In this document: piece by piece, positions 21,609 to 33,600 of the stretch
Numbering within the stretch: the stretch's first letter is position 1
Layout of the letters: the number at the start of each line of letters is the position of its first letter
NCBI GenBank assembly: GCA_000467715.1
Contig: AJFK01000724.1
Location: 62,001 to 126,000, forward strand
Length of the DNA: 64,000 nucleotides
DNA from: Hysterium pulicare CBS 123377
Lineage: Eukaryota > Ascomycota > Dothideomycetes > Hysteriales > Hysteriaceae
Direction of reading: 5' to 3'
Program-made: the position numbers and the translations under genes
The notes under the pieces: model-generated
What the model saw: only the letters and a program-made list of their open reading frames with translations
What the model was told of the DNA's origin: nothing
The model's database searches: none

Positions 21609-21788
21609 GGGTGTCATTGTTCGTCGTAATGTGAACTTCTTTGATAGTACATGTCTAGAAAGATCCTCTTCTGTATACTATTTTCCGACTAAGCTCAAGG
21701 ATTGCAACTCTCTTTTATGCTCTTCCTAGAGTCTGTCTCAGGAAAGCAGTTGGTAGGGCTCCCCGAAAACGACGAATTATAATAACCC
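21609..21788. mobile_element. MITE, about 180 bp, complete with both ends
   Basis: Left end GGGTGTCATTGTTCGTCG, right end ACGACGAATTATAATAACCC, which are inverted copies of each other with a few changes. Internal sequence has no open frame. The terminal motif matches elements at 20971 and 49278. The target duplication is not clear by eye. It is a non-autonomous DNA transposon; the transposase family cannot be assigned from the ends. Confidence 0.65.
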
Positions 21789-22983
21789 TTGTGCTAGTTG
21801 AGTTTGGTAGAGGAACAAGCTTGTGTTCATAGGGAATGAAGGAAGTACCAGGTAACCGATTTATATAGATATGAATTCATTGCGATACTGTTGATAGTAT
21901 CCAGATCCGCCATATATCTCTAGCATATTGCTAAGGTGAATAAGCCGCATTGGAGCGGGTATCGCATATTTGTCAATGTAGTACAGCCCAATCAGAGGGT
22001 CGACCATCGTGTTTTGCCTAGGTAGAATGTTAAAAATGTACTCTCGTAACCTCATGATTGCCGGCATCAAGCGTTCGAAGCCCAAAAATGAATAGATGTT
22101 TTGGTGAGTTGTAGGAAATGGATGGTTGATATGTGCGCATTCAGCCGAGCGTTGAAGAAACCCGAACTCGTGCGATCCACCATTATTGCACCAAGACTAA
22201 AATGCTAGGTCGGAATAATGATACTGAAGACGATCTGCTTAGGCAATTCTTCTATCTAGGAAGTTTGACGGAGCGTAGGATCCTGGAAATATCGGGCCAC
22301 ATACGATTAGTCATTCCTGACCGGTCGCTGTGTTCTTCGCTTCCTCCTCCCCTCGAAAAGGAGGAATGCCCCGAGATATACCAGCGAATACACTCGCGAG
22401 ATTCCATCTTTTTACTTCCAATTGCATCGTGCCAATAATCGATTGCATCTTCAATCCTGTCAAGGTATATCTGTAAGAAATTTCTCATCAAGCAACGCCG
22501 AACGTCCTCATCGGAAATGTAGGCCATATCACAATATCCTAAATCTACGCATGCATCTACCACACACCAACTCAACTCCATCTTCGGGGAGACGAGTGGC
22601 TCTCAAGTTTGCAGCCCCACGCTCTTGAAACCCTTCTTCGAAGCATGCATGCGAAATCCGTCAAGATCTCATTTGTGTTCGTGCGTGTGCAACCCTGAAA
22701 GACGAAATGACACGTCGGGCTAACAACATGAGCTTCGATGTAGGTCATTGGCGACACCAGTCTGTCACCGAGAGACAAAATCATTCTTGTTGTGCAGTGC
22801 TGCATGTCCGCTGGGTTACCTAGATCAGAAGCAGGTCCGACGATTCTCTATGTGAAGGACGCCATTGCCGCGAAGTGTTCAACACATGTGAGACTTGTGT
22901 GGGAGATGGATGCATGCTTCGGACAGGATTTTTTCATAAGGGTGCTGACAATCATCCTGGTCGTCAGAGTGTTGGCGAGTAAT
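21789..22983. other. mostly unassigned, short antisense frames
   Basis: Antisense frames at 21861-22085 and 22252-22581 look protein-like in composition but do not join through clear splice sites and match no family known to me. They may be remains of a gene. Confidence 0.35.
22252..22581 (-). pseudogene. unrecognised protein-like fragment
   Basis: A 109-codon antisense frame with a plausible helical stretch (RRCLMRNFLQIYLDRIEDAI) and Trp/Tyr-rich segments (IDYWHDAIGSKK, CIRWYISGHSS). A second protein-like frame follows at 21861-22085 (FERLMPAIMRLREYIFN), with about 165 bases of broken sequence between. No family was recognised. It could be a decaying gene or a real gene with an unseen intron. 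Confidence 0.25.
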
Positions 22984-23400
22984 TCAATTCCCCGAAACGA
23001 AAACAACTAAGACGGCAGCGTAAGCTGCAGTAGCAGCAAAAACCTCGGCTCTTTTAGCATTCGTGAGCATTCCGACACTGAAGGCAAAGAGGAAGGTGAA
23101 GCCCGCAATCATGCCGAGCTTTGCTCCCGTCCGGTTCACAAAGTACAGGCTTATGATAGCACCGACGAGAAGGACTGCTGCGACGACAGAGCTAATGATA
23201 GCAATGGCCCACTTGACGTGCTTTTCGAGAAACGATGGGTATTGTCTCGAGGATCAAGATATGATTTACTTTGAAATGGCCAATGGTCCCTCAGCAAACG
23301 GGACAAGGCGTCTTGATCTGCTGGTGGCCGAAGAGCTGCGAGCTTTGGCATCATCGAGCATGTACTTTGTTCTACCAGCCAATATGTGATTTCTTTTACA
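22984..23400 (-). pseudogene. DUF6594 membrane-protein remnant
   Basis: The last part is the hallmark C-terminus of fungal DUF6594 proteins: three hydrophobic segments (WAIAIISSVVAAVLLVGAI, GMIAGFTFLFAFSVGMLT, VFAATAAYAAVLVVFVSGN) ending in a stop at 22984. The preceding segment, LSRLLRDHWPFQSKSYLD and DNTHRFS, belongs to the same family but lies in the next frame, so the two differ by one base around 23235 before EKHVKW. Nothing of the usual N-terminal half can be found upstream of about 23400. It is a truncated and frame-broken copy. DUF6594 genes often sit near HET genes in ascomycetes, as here. Confidence 0.72.
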
Positions 23401-23515
23401 GCCCTTGGATCACGACTTTCGCCTATGAACCAACTCTTAAAGGTAGTAAGGACTCGAGTACCAGGTCGGTTTAAGTTGATAAACGTAGTTGTCGCCTATA
23501 AGTATAGTATATATA

Positions 23516-26074
23516 TTAGGCAAGTATAATATACCGCTCTGATTCGTCCTCCGCATCGGCGCGAAAGAAACGCTCCATCGTATCCTCGGGGCCAGGGCGT
23601 ACCCTCAATCGCACAAGCGTTTTGCCGACGAGGCTGAAAACGCCAACCCGTTTGTAGAAACCCCGGAACCGGGCATCGCTTATATCTGCAGGTACAAGAA
23701 GCAAGCCAGAGACACCGTTTAGGGCATTGGTTACGTCGGGATGCAAGGCATGCTTACGATGGCTGCGTGTGTCAATGACAGGCAGGCACATGATAGGACA
23801 CGAATCAGACTCCTCCATGTCAATATCGTCGCTGCTATCCAGATGCACTATACCACAGAGAAGACCTCCATTCGCATCTGAGGACGAAGCAGTATCCGTG
23901 TCACTTTTACCGGCCTGAGGTACATCTGTTATAAGCTCGACCATGGCGTGACCTTGATCTGCGGACCGCGGTACTCCATCGTCCTCATGAATGATAGTAT
24001 TGCCAAATCCATCTGGCTCCATAACTACAAGAAACATACCAAGGTCGGTACTCCATTTAAGTTGGCCAGGGTGCAAATTCCCTTTCACGGCCAGAAAGGT
24101 GGTCTCGTGGAAACCATCGTCCAGGTACTCTTTCGGACCAAAGTGGTTCGCCTTGATCAAAGCCCCAGCTCTCAGTGGTGTAGGCATCATAATAGGCGCT
24201 TTCACAGCTGCCCAGGACCAGCTGGGCGCATTACGAATGCTTGGACGGCGGCCCTGTGGCTGCGATGGGGTTGCGGTTGGGGGAAATTTGGCGCCGAGTG
24301 TTTCGCTTCTTACGCCAGCGTCGACACTCCATACGAGCTGGGACGGCAATATGCTGCGCCATGTGCCGGCAATGTACGCATCCTTCAGTGACAACTCTCC
24401 GATGACCAGAGCAACACCGTAGATTGCAACTAGACGGTCGGAGTCAAAGGTGATGTTGGTGCGGCTATATGTCTCGACCAACCTGCTCCAAATGTAGTAC
24501 TTATCGAGACTTTCGGTTCCGACGGTACCTACATCAAATCTCCTCGTCGAAACTTCATCGCTTTCGCTGTCTGAAGACTTGAGATGTCTATCCCTCTCTA
24601 CTGTACTTCCTGCTTCGTTGATGGTGATGCTCTCGTCTTCCTCGCTGGGAGTCCAGTCTTCGGGGGACGCCCAGTAAACCGTGAGCTTGCTACCCTCGTA
24701 TATTGGTGGTCGGGTAGTCGCCGGTCGTTTCATGCGTCCCAATGATCTACCGTTATCTGCAATGAGCGAGATAAACCTGGTGTTCTCATCCTGCAAACCA
24801 GCTGGCAGACCCTTCGGAAACGTCTCACAGAAGTCACCTCCCTTGCACTCCCAAGCAACCTGCTTCCTCCCAAAATGAATGACGGCATTCGATAAGACAC
24901 GTTCTTGCAGGCACCAGGCGCGGCGCCCTAGATTAGAGTCGGACACCGTCTCCCTCCAGAAGTCGGCGGGTAGCAGAACGAACATCTCGTTTCCCAGACG
25001 CTCTTTGTATTGGCTGCAGTGCACTACCAAAGGGCTTATAGTCGCAGCCTTTCGATCGTAGAAAAGCCCTTCATAGCTATTCTTGGCACCATCCGCTGCC
25101 AACGTAAGATATGCGTTTGCGTAGAGTAGGCCCATCATAAAAGACTCCTTTTTCCAGTCTGCTTTGGAATTCTGGATAATGCAAAGCGAATCAATCCAAA
25201 GATACTTCACACCCAGACGTCTAGTAACGTCCACTGCATCTCGGAAGGTCATAGGTAGAGCATCGACTTCGATGCCATTGGCAGCAGCCTCTAATGTTAT
25301 GCCCCTGCCGTCTGCTTGCCACTCCAAGTTGGGATCGTATAGCCGACATGCCATGACGCTACCCCAGCAATGGCTCAACGTAATGTACGAGATCTTGTCA
25401 TCGAGCTGGGCTCGACTACGCAGTTGAATTTGGGGATCGCCAATTGCCCCCACATCTAGTATCCGGGCCATGGCGCAAGTCGTATCAGCATCTGGCGCGC
25501 GCAGACATTTGCAATTCTCTCGACAGTGAGCCATCCAGCCCTCCAGAAGATCCCAAGTTTCCTTTGAGGATGTGGTTTCTGATGCAACTTCATGGTCGAA
25601 GAGAGTCGGATGCAGTGATGCAGGCTGCAGCGCAAACAAAACGCTATCTGAAGCGACTCTGTACCTAATTTCCATGCGTCTCGCCCTAGTAATGCTTCCC
25701 ATATATATATTCAAAACCATAGAGTCCTCAGGGAACCGACCTTGATGGCCCATCAGACCAGAGTAGCGTTGGATGTAGAATTTGGAAAACCAGTCAGTGA
25801 TGTTGAGGGCGAGAACGTCTAGGCCACCATATTGCGTGGCCCTCTGCCATACTGTATGACAGATCGAACAGCCAGCTTCTGCTGCTTGCTGGCATTCAAT
25901 GGCTGTCGTGTGATGAATTCCTAGAGCACCATAATCATTGCCGCCCCATGATTCAAAGTCTGCGCGGAACATCCTACGACAGCTACTACATAATATAGAC
26001 CATGTTTTTGCTGCTGCTCCGGAAGCTTGATCGTCTAGAGTGGTTCGCTCCATGGAAGCTCGTAGGTCGTCCAT
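23516..26074 (-). CDS. HET-domain protein (heterokaryon incompatibility type)
   Basis: A single-exon frame of 852 residues. Residues about 229-370 form a HET domain: SYITLSHCWGSV, LPMTFRDAVDVTRRLGVKYL, WIDSLCIIQNSKADWKKES, and ANAYLTLAADGAKNSYEGLF. A pair of Cys motifs near the N-terminus (CSSCRRMF at about 29-36 and CSICHTVW) may bind metal. After the domain come RAWCLQERVLS and an acidic, Ser-rich linker, then a C-terminal half with the NAPSWSWAAVKAP motif common in long HET proteins. HET domains trigger growth arrest or cell death on non-self recognition; the partner here is unknown. No NACHT or repeat domain is attached. The gene is intact while its downstream neighbour is decayed. Confidence 0.9.
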   Translation of the reverse strand: MDDLRASMERTTLDDQASGAAAKTWSILCSSCRRMFRADFESWGGNDYGALGIHHTTAIECQQAAEAGCSICHTVWQRATQYGGLDVLALNITDWFSKFYIQRYSGLMGHQGRFPEDSMVLNIYMGSITRARRMEIRYRVASDSVLFALQPASLHPTLFDHEVASETTSSKETWDLLEGWMAHCRENCKCLRAPDADTTCAMARILDVGAIGDPQIQLRSRAQLDDKISYITLSHCWGSVMACRLYDPNLEWQADGRGITLEAAANGIEVDALPMTFRDAVDVTRRLGVKYLWIDSLCIIQNSKADWKKESFMMGLLYANAYLTLAADGAKNSYEGLFYDRKAATISPLVVHCSQYKERLGNEMFVLLPADFWRETVSDSNLGRRAWCLQERVLSNAVIHFGRKQVAWECKGGDFCETFPKGLPAGLQDENTRFISLIADNGRSLGRMKRPATTRPPIYEGSKLTVYWASPEDWTPSEEDESITINEAGSTVERDRHLKSSDSESDEVSTRRFDVGTVGTESLDKYYIWSRLVETYSRTNITFDSDRLVAIYGVALVIGELSLKDAYIAGTWRSILPSQLVWSVDAGVRSETLGAKFPPTATPSQPQGRRPSIRNAPSWSWAAVKAPIMMPTPLRAGALIKANHFGPKEYLDDGFHETTFLAVKGNLHPGQLKWSTDLGMFLVVMEPDGFGNTIIHEDDGVPRSADQGHAMVELITDVPQAGKSDTDTASSSDANGGLLCGIVHLDSSDDIDMEESDSCPIMCLPVIDTRSHRKHALHPDVTNALNGVSGLLLVPADISDARFRGFYKRVGVFSLVGKTLVRLRVRPGPEDTMERFFRADAEDESERYIILA

Positions 26075-26840
26075 TGTTGTGCCTTCTATGAAGCTTTATC
26101 TCCCGGCGGGCTCGTCAGATGGAGCAGAGAATGAGAAAAATAATTGTACTAAGTATCAGGATGAGGGCTTTACTTTGGCAGAGAAGTAACGCGGTGGCAG
26201 TACGTTGTCTAGGTCATGTAGGTATTTGGTGGATCGCGGAGCAGGATCACGGTCAACGATGCCGAGGCTTAGATGTGGCAGGTGCATGCAGGCTAATTTC
26301 TGTCATGCTGCAGCATATGGAGAAGCCCAATGAGACGTCCAACCACTTTTGGGGGCCATGTTGGTACCAAGCCGGGATGTATGCCGGGCCTCCTCCTATC
26401 GGACTGGCCTAACAATTCCAGGCAGCTAATATTCGGGATTTCTTTGGTATTTCAAGTAAACAAGGTAAGTAATATGAATACTCTAGTCTGCCATACTCCT
26501 CAGATCAGGTCGATGTATTGATCAAAAGCTGACATCTCCCACTGTCTCATCGCTAAGGGCTAGGTACTCCTCTAGGACCCCGATCCCAAGATCGAACAGT
26601 CTATGCGGACTGTAAGGAGAGTCATCACGAGGTTGGGGCGCAGCGTAGACTTCAACGAAATATGATACCCACTGTGCACCCATAGCAGATAGTGGCGATC
26701 ATACTTGATGCCGGATCCGACTAGAGAATGCTGCCTCTTTCTATGAGAGTCTTTGGCGATTGGAATTTATGCCTGTTTGGTCATGTTGTCAAAACCAAGT
26801 AAGTGCCAGTAAAGTATCAATATACAGTCTACTGAAACTA
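26075..26840. other. intergenic, no gene seen
   Basis: Divergent or upstream DNA of the HET gene plus 3' flank of the dehydrogenase. Short frames (for example 26119-26412) match nothing recognisable. Confidence 0.4.
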
Positions 26841-28082
26841 TTACAGCTTTTCCCGTGACGTTGTGACGAGAATTTTGATATGATCATCTTTATTTGTCAC
26901 GAGTTCCTCAAACCCCTTCTTTGAGATATCGTCGATGTATATTCGGCTCGTTACCATCTTTTCTACGCCTTTGAATTTCCCTATGCAAAATGAGTTGGTG
27001 GCGCTACTAGGGTTTATGTTTTTCTTACCTTGCACGAAGGCATCGACCGTCTCCTTGAAATGTTTGTCATTATATGCCATAGACGATTTGATTGTTATTT
27101 CTTTGAACATGAACTGCCCAAAAGGCACCTCAAACTAGATGTAGTCAGAAAAGGAGAATCAACTAAGTTCACAGATTACACTTACCGGAGTCTCCCACCC
27201 TGCAACGTTCACATAAGTACCTTTATATCTCAACGCATTCATCCCATCTTTAAGTCCAGGCTGGATACCAGCGCAATCGAATACCACATCAACACCCTCT
27301 CCTCCCGTCAGCTCGCGACACCTATCACCCACTTTATTTTTCAGAGGATTGAAAACCTCATCTGCGATTTCCGCATTTTGCTTCGCACGCGTTGCTGTCG
27401 GCTCCGATACATAGACCTTTTTCACCTCCTTAGCTTTCAAGACAAATATATGCGCGATGCCTACGGGTCCTCCACCAAGGATAAGCACAGAGCAGTTACT
27501 CCAATCTTTAATCTCAGCCATCTCGACAGCATGCCAAGCAACAGCCAAAGGCTCGATCAGTGCTGCGAGTTCCAGTGGGACGGAATCCGGCAAGGGGTAG
27601 CACATGCTTGGGTCCACAGCAACAGCTTCAGAGAAGCCTCCGCCAGCTCCCGAGTAGCCCTTGAAACCCCAACTGTAGCATACGTTGGTGGAGTTGACGG
27701 AGCATCTTGAGCATGATCCACAGTAGATTCGAGGATCGACCATTACCGCTTGGCCTGGCTTTAGATTAGAGCTTGAGGGAGCGGAAACGACGCGTCCGCA
27801 GAACTCATGGCCGAGAGTGACAGGAAGAACGTCGCCTGTTATGGGATGTGGTGTCTTTGATGGGATTACCATTGGACCTATCGTTCCGTCAATATTTTAG
27901 ATGACCGAAAGACTAGAAGTTCTGTAAGGAAATTATTACGAACCCATCAAATACTCATGTAAATCACTGCCGCATATCCCACACCACTCAATAGCAATCA
28001 AAGCTTCATCGGGCTTCGGCTCTGGCTTAGGAACGTCTACGACCCGAACGTCCCTTTTATCGTAGAACTGTGCTGCTTTCAT
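26841..28082 (-). CDS. zinc-dependent alcohol/polyol dehydrogenase (MDR family, butanediol-dehydrogenase-like)
   Basis: Four exons: 27944-28082, 27186-27877, 27029-27134 and 26841-26980, about 358 residues, the usual length for the family. The catalytic-zinc Cys lies in WCGICGSDLHEY and the GHEFCGRV His-Glu pair follows. Four Cys for the structural zinc occur in YCGSCSRCSVNSTNVC. The Rossmann fold has a VLILGGGPVGI nucleotide loop, and EPTATRAKQNAEIAD follows. This fits NAD-dependent 2,3-butanediol or polyol dehydrogenases of the cytosol; the substrate is inferred only. The third intron (48 nt) has GTAAG and CATAG ends, is a multiple of three, and contains no stop, so an unspliced message would add 16 residues. 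The C-terminal motif GFEELVTNKDDHIKILV is typical of this group. Confidence 0.88.
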
Positions 28083-28599
28083 ATTGGTTCCCAGGTATAA
28101 TCGATCTCAGAACCTTAAGCACAGCTGGGACGGATTGGAGAGTGGTCTAGACAGAGATTACATTCTTCGATAGATACAGTCGACCTAAAGACAAGCTTTC
28201 GACTCCGCACTCCCTAGCGGTAGACAGCTCGGGAGTCTATTCCCGGCATAGCTTGCAGGTGAGGAGCTTGTGGTCTTGTTTCATCCTTCGGGACTAAACA
28301 GACACGGAGTATCCAAATTCAGGATCGAGAGATGTATCAAGAGGCAAACAAATACCTCTACTATCAAAGCAGAGACGAGTAAAATAAAAAAGGATGTTGA
28401 AGGTTGAAGTCGAAGACCCCCTCCTCCCGTTCGCAGACTAAATTTCACCGCCTTCCCATTCGGCTCTAGCAGCATTAGAGAAAGCACAGGCAATTCCACC
28501 ACCATTCACCATAGCTCCGCACATTCACCAATTCTCAACATCCCACCAAAAAGAAGCTTAAAAGTAACGTTTCGCTTATTGCCGCATATTTTACACATC
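28083..28599. other. intergenic, divergent promoter region
   Basis: Lies between a minus-strand gene and a plus-strand gene, so it must hold both promoters. C/A-rich leader sequence precedes the ATG at 28600. No gene is seen. Confidence 0.45.
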
Positions 28600-30128
28600 A
28601 TGCAGTCTTCAAGATGGGCCTCGGCCCCAAAACCATCGTCTACACCGCCAGCAACAGCCCCACATCCACAAGAAACCGCATCAATACCTGAGCCTGCGCA
28701 ACCAGAAAAAGCTACAACAGTACCTGAACCAGTACCGGCATTCGTGCCTGCAGCTTTCTCAGAACCACTACCAGTTGAAAGTAGTACAGGGCCTCCGGTA
28801 AACTACCTTTTCCAATCGTCTTACACCACATCTTCGCCGCCAAATGCTAACATATTGATATTGATAGCCTGACGAAATTCCTTACGATCTGGCCATGGAT
28901 GAGTTCGCGCAAACCCGTGGAGCGGACGACCTCTTCTTCGACGATGATTTCACACCTGTTGCGGAGCCAGTCGTCGAGGCTACACCTCCGGCAGCTGAAG
29001 CGCAAGTCCCGAAAGGCGCACCCCATGGCCCTCAGAACGGCGCACGGGAGGGGGTTAGAGGCGGAAATAGAGGACGAGGCCGAGGTGGAAGGAGAGGTGG
29101 TGCATCTGCTGTAGGCAATCGGGATCATACGAAGGAGAAAGAGGTCAAAGATGTAAAAGAGACGCCAGTAGCGGCAGAGGTCACTGTGGAGACGACTTCA
29201 GAGGCAGATGGAGAGAATACAGAGGATACTAAACCCAAGGATCCCAAGACGCCACACAAGGAGGGTGCAGTGAGGGGAGACAGGAGCGGTACAGGTGGTA
29301 TCAAGAGGGTAAGACATCCTTTTCTATCTTCCCAGCCATAAACTTCCCACCTCAGTATACTAACCACCAACCTCCCAGACCAAACTCACCGAAGCCGAAC
29401 TCGCCGAACGCATCGCCTCCATCTCCCTCAAAAACTCCCAACTAACCGCGGCCCACGCCCGCGCCGAAGCCGATCTCGCCTCCTTCGAAGCCCGCGAGGC
29501 AGTCGCCGCCCAGCAGTCCGCCGAGCGCCGTCGCCAGCTACAACAGGCCCAGAAGGTAGACAAGCAGAATCGCGCACAGATGATGGGCGAGCGCGAGAAG
29601 AACAGACTGAGGAAGCTGGAGGCTGTGAAGGGCCGAGAGTGGGATTTGGAGAAGGAAGAAGGGTTTGGAGGTACTGGGGAAGAGAGGCAGAGAGGGGCGA
29701 AGAGGGGTGCGCATGGAGGTGTGGCGCAGACTCCTAGGGCTGCTGAAGGTGTTGCGGAGGAGGAACAAGCCGTGCCGAATACGCCGTCACACCGTGGAGG
29801 CAGAGGACGAGGTCGTGGTGGAAGGGCTGGACGAGGCGGACGAGGAGACCACCAAAAGCCATCTGGAGGACAGCAATCACAACCACATGACCAACACCCT
29901 CCCTCCGCATCCGACTTCCCAGATCTCCCCCCAGCTGCGGCAAAAGATACCCCAAATACTCAAGCACCCAAGCCTCTCGATTTCCCCATCAAAGGCAAAG
30001 CCGCCGCTCTCAAAACCTCCGAATCGGCCGAACCCGATCGACCCGGCCCGCCTAGGAAACAAGACTCCTTCGGTCTTCCATCTCCCGCAGCGGGTAAGAG
30101 CTGGGCTGAGCAGGTCGAGGGTACTTGA
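28600..30128 (+). CDS. RGG-rich, coiled-coil hypothetical protein
   Basis: Three exons: 28600-28797, 28868-29308 and 29379-30128, about 462 residues. Ends are canonical, and the second intron has an ACTAACC branch-like site. The N-terminus is Pro/Ala/Glu-rich. Exon 2 begins PDEIPYDLAMDEFAQTRGAD with an acidic DDLFFDDDF patch, and then an RGG box (RGGNRGRGRGGRRGG). Exon 3 has a long charged coiled coil (AERIASISLKNSQLTAAHAR, then RRRQLQQAQKVDKQNRAQMM) and a second RGG box (RGGRGRGRGGRAGRGGRG) before a Pro-rich tail ending in W-A-E-Q-V. RGG boxes bind RNA and are arginine-methylated, and the composition suits a ribonucleoprotein or translation-linked factor, but no named family was recognised. 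Confidence 0.78.
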
Positions 30129-30690
30129 TTGTATCCTTAAAACCATACTTTTCATTTGTTTTACCGGCATCAGCAATCCATCATTTTGATCATTAACATA
30201 CCCCATGGCGTTTTGCATACAGCCCAATAAGTTCCTGCATTGCTATTTCTTGAGTTTTTTGTTGATGGGTTTTCGAAAAGCTTCATTGTTGAGCTTGTTG
30301 TTGGATCGTGTGGGATATGAAGATGAAGCAAAATGGGTATCATCAGGTGGGCGGAAGCTATTAATTTGCTACTTGTTACCATTACCTAGTGTGAAGCTTG
30401 TATTGCGGGTAAGTTGGATGTAAGCGTGCATATGAAGGCAACAGAAAGGACGAAGAAGATGGCCAAGTAGACTGGACGAGTAAGAAGGAACTTCAGAAGC
30501 TAGGAGGAACAAGGGAAGAAGCTCCAAGAACTTCCTGGATAGTGTTGAACCAAATCAAATCAAAAAGGCGCTTCAAAATATATCGATGTAATGTGGTAAA
30601 ATGTCTCGCTGTCATTCTAAGCCAAGTAGTGATACTAATATACATGCATGATGCCTATCCAAGCGCTAACCCTCATCAGCCCCCTCCATA
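30129..30690. other. intergenic between convergent genes
   Basis: AT-rich 3' flanks of the RGG gene (+) and the NPC1 gene (-). No gene is seen. Confidence 0.45.
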
Positions 30691-33600
30691 TCAATCATCC
30701 GAATCGTACTCATCCTCATCATCTCCTAACAAAGCAGGATACTGTCTACTCCTCAAATCCTGCTCCAACCCACCATCAGACTCCGGATCCACATAGCCTA
30801 TTCAAAATCATTAGCAATCCTTTCCTTTCTCGTAACCATTTAGGAAGGAGCGAACTTACCTCTACCCCCAAACAAACTCAACGCGACAGGCAAAAACACC
30901 AGCGCGTGCAACGCCGCCCACACCACAAGCGCCAGCCACACTCTGAAATAATACACTTCGAAGATCTTACTCCGCGTAAAAGCCAACACACAAACACCTA
31001 GAAGCTTCGTGATTGTGATACCGCTGAAGACACTCCCTGCGACATTCACGAGCGCCGTCCAAGCCCTTGCATCCTTGCCTCTGAAGCGGTTCTTCGGGGC
31101 GCGCTCCATAACAGTGCGCGAGGGGAAAGTGAAGGCCCTTGCTATATGTGCGCAGAATTCCACGGAAATACCGACGCAGATGATGAGGTTGACTAGGGAG
31201 ACGGCGTTCAGGCTGACGGAGAAGAGAGCCATGTTGCCGATGATATCTGTGATTGTCATAGCGACTGTTACCGTCACTATGAGGGCAGTTGCTACGCTTC
31301 CAAGGAGGATGGTGGTGATCAAGAAGATCATGGCGAAGGCGGAGCCGATCAAGGCGACGGAGAGGTGCACAATCGAAACATATTGGTCGAAGAAGATGTA
31401 GAATTTGGAGTAGGCGAAGACTTCTGTGGATGTGTGTTTTGAAATTTCGTCGGCAATGCGGCGGCCGGAGATATAGGCTTTGATAAAATCATCCTGGGAG
31501 CGGAGGGGCGTGTGTGAGGTTCGGAAATGTGAGGTAGGGATAGTGAGGTGCTTTTCGTCGATGACGAGTGCATTCGAATAGGCTGCTGCACCGCCTAGAG
31601 GGCACTCGCTCGTCGTGGGAGCTTCGATCCAGCGGTCCAGGTAGTACATGAATTCTTCGCCTTCAGGCATGCCGTAGAGCGTAAAATTCCAGGGTGGTTG
31701 GCGATCCTTGAAACAAGGTATTCCTTTGTCGTTTTCATCACGACCGTCATAACAACACTCCGTGCTCTCTGGATTCAGCCAGTAGAAGAAGTCGTCGACC
31801 CAATTGGCCGCTGATCCAGCTATGTATGAGAACTCCGGCCGCTTGCGTTCTTGTTCGATGATGTTCGCCAAGGAGGACTGTTGGCATGTTGAAAAACGGC
31901 CGCAGAGTTCTTGCTGGTGTGTGCGTTCTGTTATATTCAACTCTTTGGTGACAAAGTAAACCGGTGGGCCTGCATTGAAGTAGTCGTATAGATCGTTGAA
32001 ATAGGGGATAAGGTACGAATCGCTGGGAATTGCAATTCGTTGATCTAGTCCGAGTTGAACAGCAGGAAACAACGCCAAACCAGCTGTGAAAATTCCGAGG
32101 AAGACAGTAATAATCGCAACTTTAGTCTTCTTGCCTAGCAGTGTAGGTGCGTACGTTTTACGAATGAACCGCTGTAAACCCCCTTCTTCATCTCCACCAT
32201 GGCCAATGCCGCCATTGAGAAAGCTTGGATCAGCGCGGCGAACTGGTATGCAGGGAAAGCAATCGGCTCGGTTTGATTCAACTCGACGTTGATTCAAAGC
32301 CAAGACCGAGACAAACATAGTGACTTGTAAAAGCGCGTTGATGAGCACGGCGCCGGCAGCATATGCTGCAAAGTTTCGCACCGCAGGCATGCCGACAGCT
32401 GCACCTAGAGCAAATGCAGCGGTTTCCGTTGTCGCAGAGAGTAATATGCTGGGCCCCATGCGGCCAAGAGCTCTTGCAACACGCTCCGCAACACTTCCTT
32501 CCGGATGACTGACATTGACGCGTTCGAATTCGTGGACGATAAGGAAGATATTGTCAACTCCAACAGCAAGGACAAGGAATGGGATGACTTCGGCGATGAT
32601 TAAGGTGACCTTGATTCCGGCAGCCGAAAAGAGGCCTACGGATGCAGATACTGACATGAGAACAATCAAAATTCCAACGATGCCGAGCATGAACTTTGAT
32701 TGCACAAGAGCGTTTGCTGGATTGCGAAGGATTGTCCTGACAGTCAAAGTTGTCGAGCCGAGGGCAAGGGAAGCGTAAAGGAACATGATAACGTAGCTGA
32801 TTACCACTATCTTTGCATCCGTATTCGTGGATTTGTTCAGCTCCTGTTCAAGGCTTGCTTCTGTGTTGAATGAGAGCCTGAGACCTCTTTCTTTGGCCTC
32901 GGCTTGGACAGCCAGCATCAGATTCTTGAGGCTTTCTTCCCAGTCCATTGCTCGCTCCACTTCGGAGGTGCCTTCCTCGTGGTTATTTACTACCCAGGTG
33001 ATAATGAGGGCTTCGGCATCAAGAACACTTTTGTTCCAGCCTCCGAAGAGCATATTCGGGTCCAAGGGTTGTTGAAAGGGTGGTAGGCAGTCACTTCCGG
33101 TAGGGTTATCCGCACAGCTCAAGATGCTATCCTTCCAACCGCCTGGAGTCAGATTGGAGAAATCTCCGCTGAAATAGCTTGTCACCGATTGCACCACGCA
33201 TTCATCTCCGATCGGCTTGAAGCAGATATCTTGCAACGTGACACCCTGTTTGAAAGACCTGAGGCGCTGCACACGACTCTCGACATCAAACCACCAACCT
33301 AACGTCTCGTAGGTCATGACGGGTCCCGGAACTTTGCCAGTGTCATTGACTAGAAATGCCTGTTCTGCACGATAAAACGGTCCAAATTCGGAATCAAAAA
33401 ATGCCTTTTCCTGCGCGGCGGCAGAGTTCGGGGCAACCCACAGGCGAACAGGGTCCGTCTCGACAGAAAACCGCAACCATCCCAAGCTCATGAGAACAAC
33501 GACCAGAATGCTAGTGAAGATCGTGATTACGGGAAACCGGGCGCAAATGTATCCCAGTCTGCTGAACGCTTTATCGCATGCGGTGTTCAAAAAATAATGC

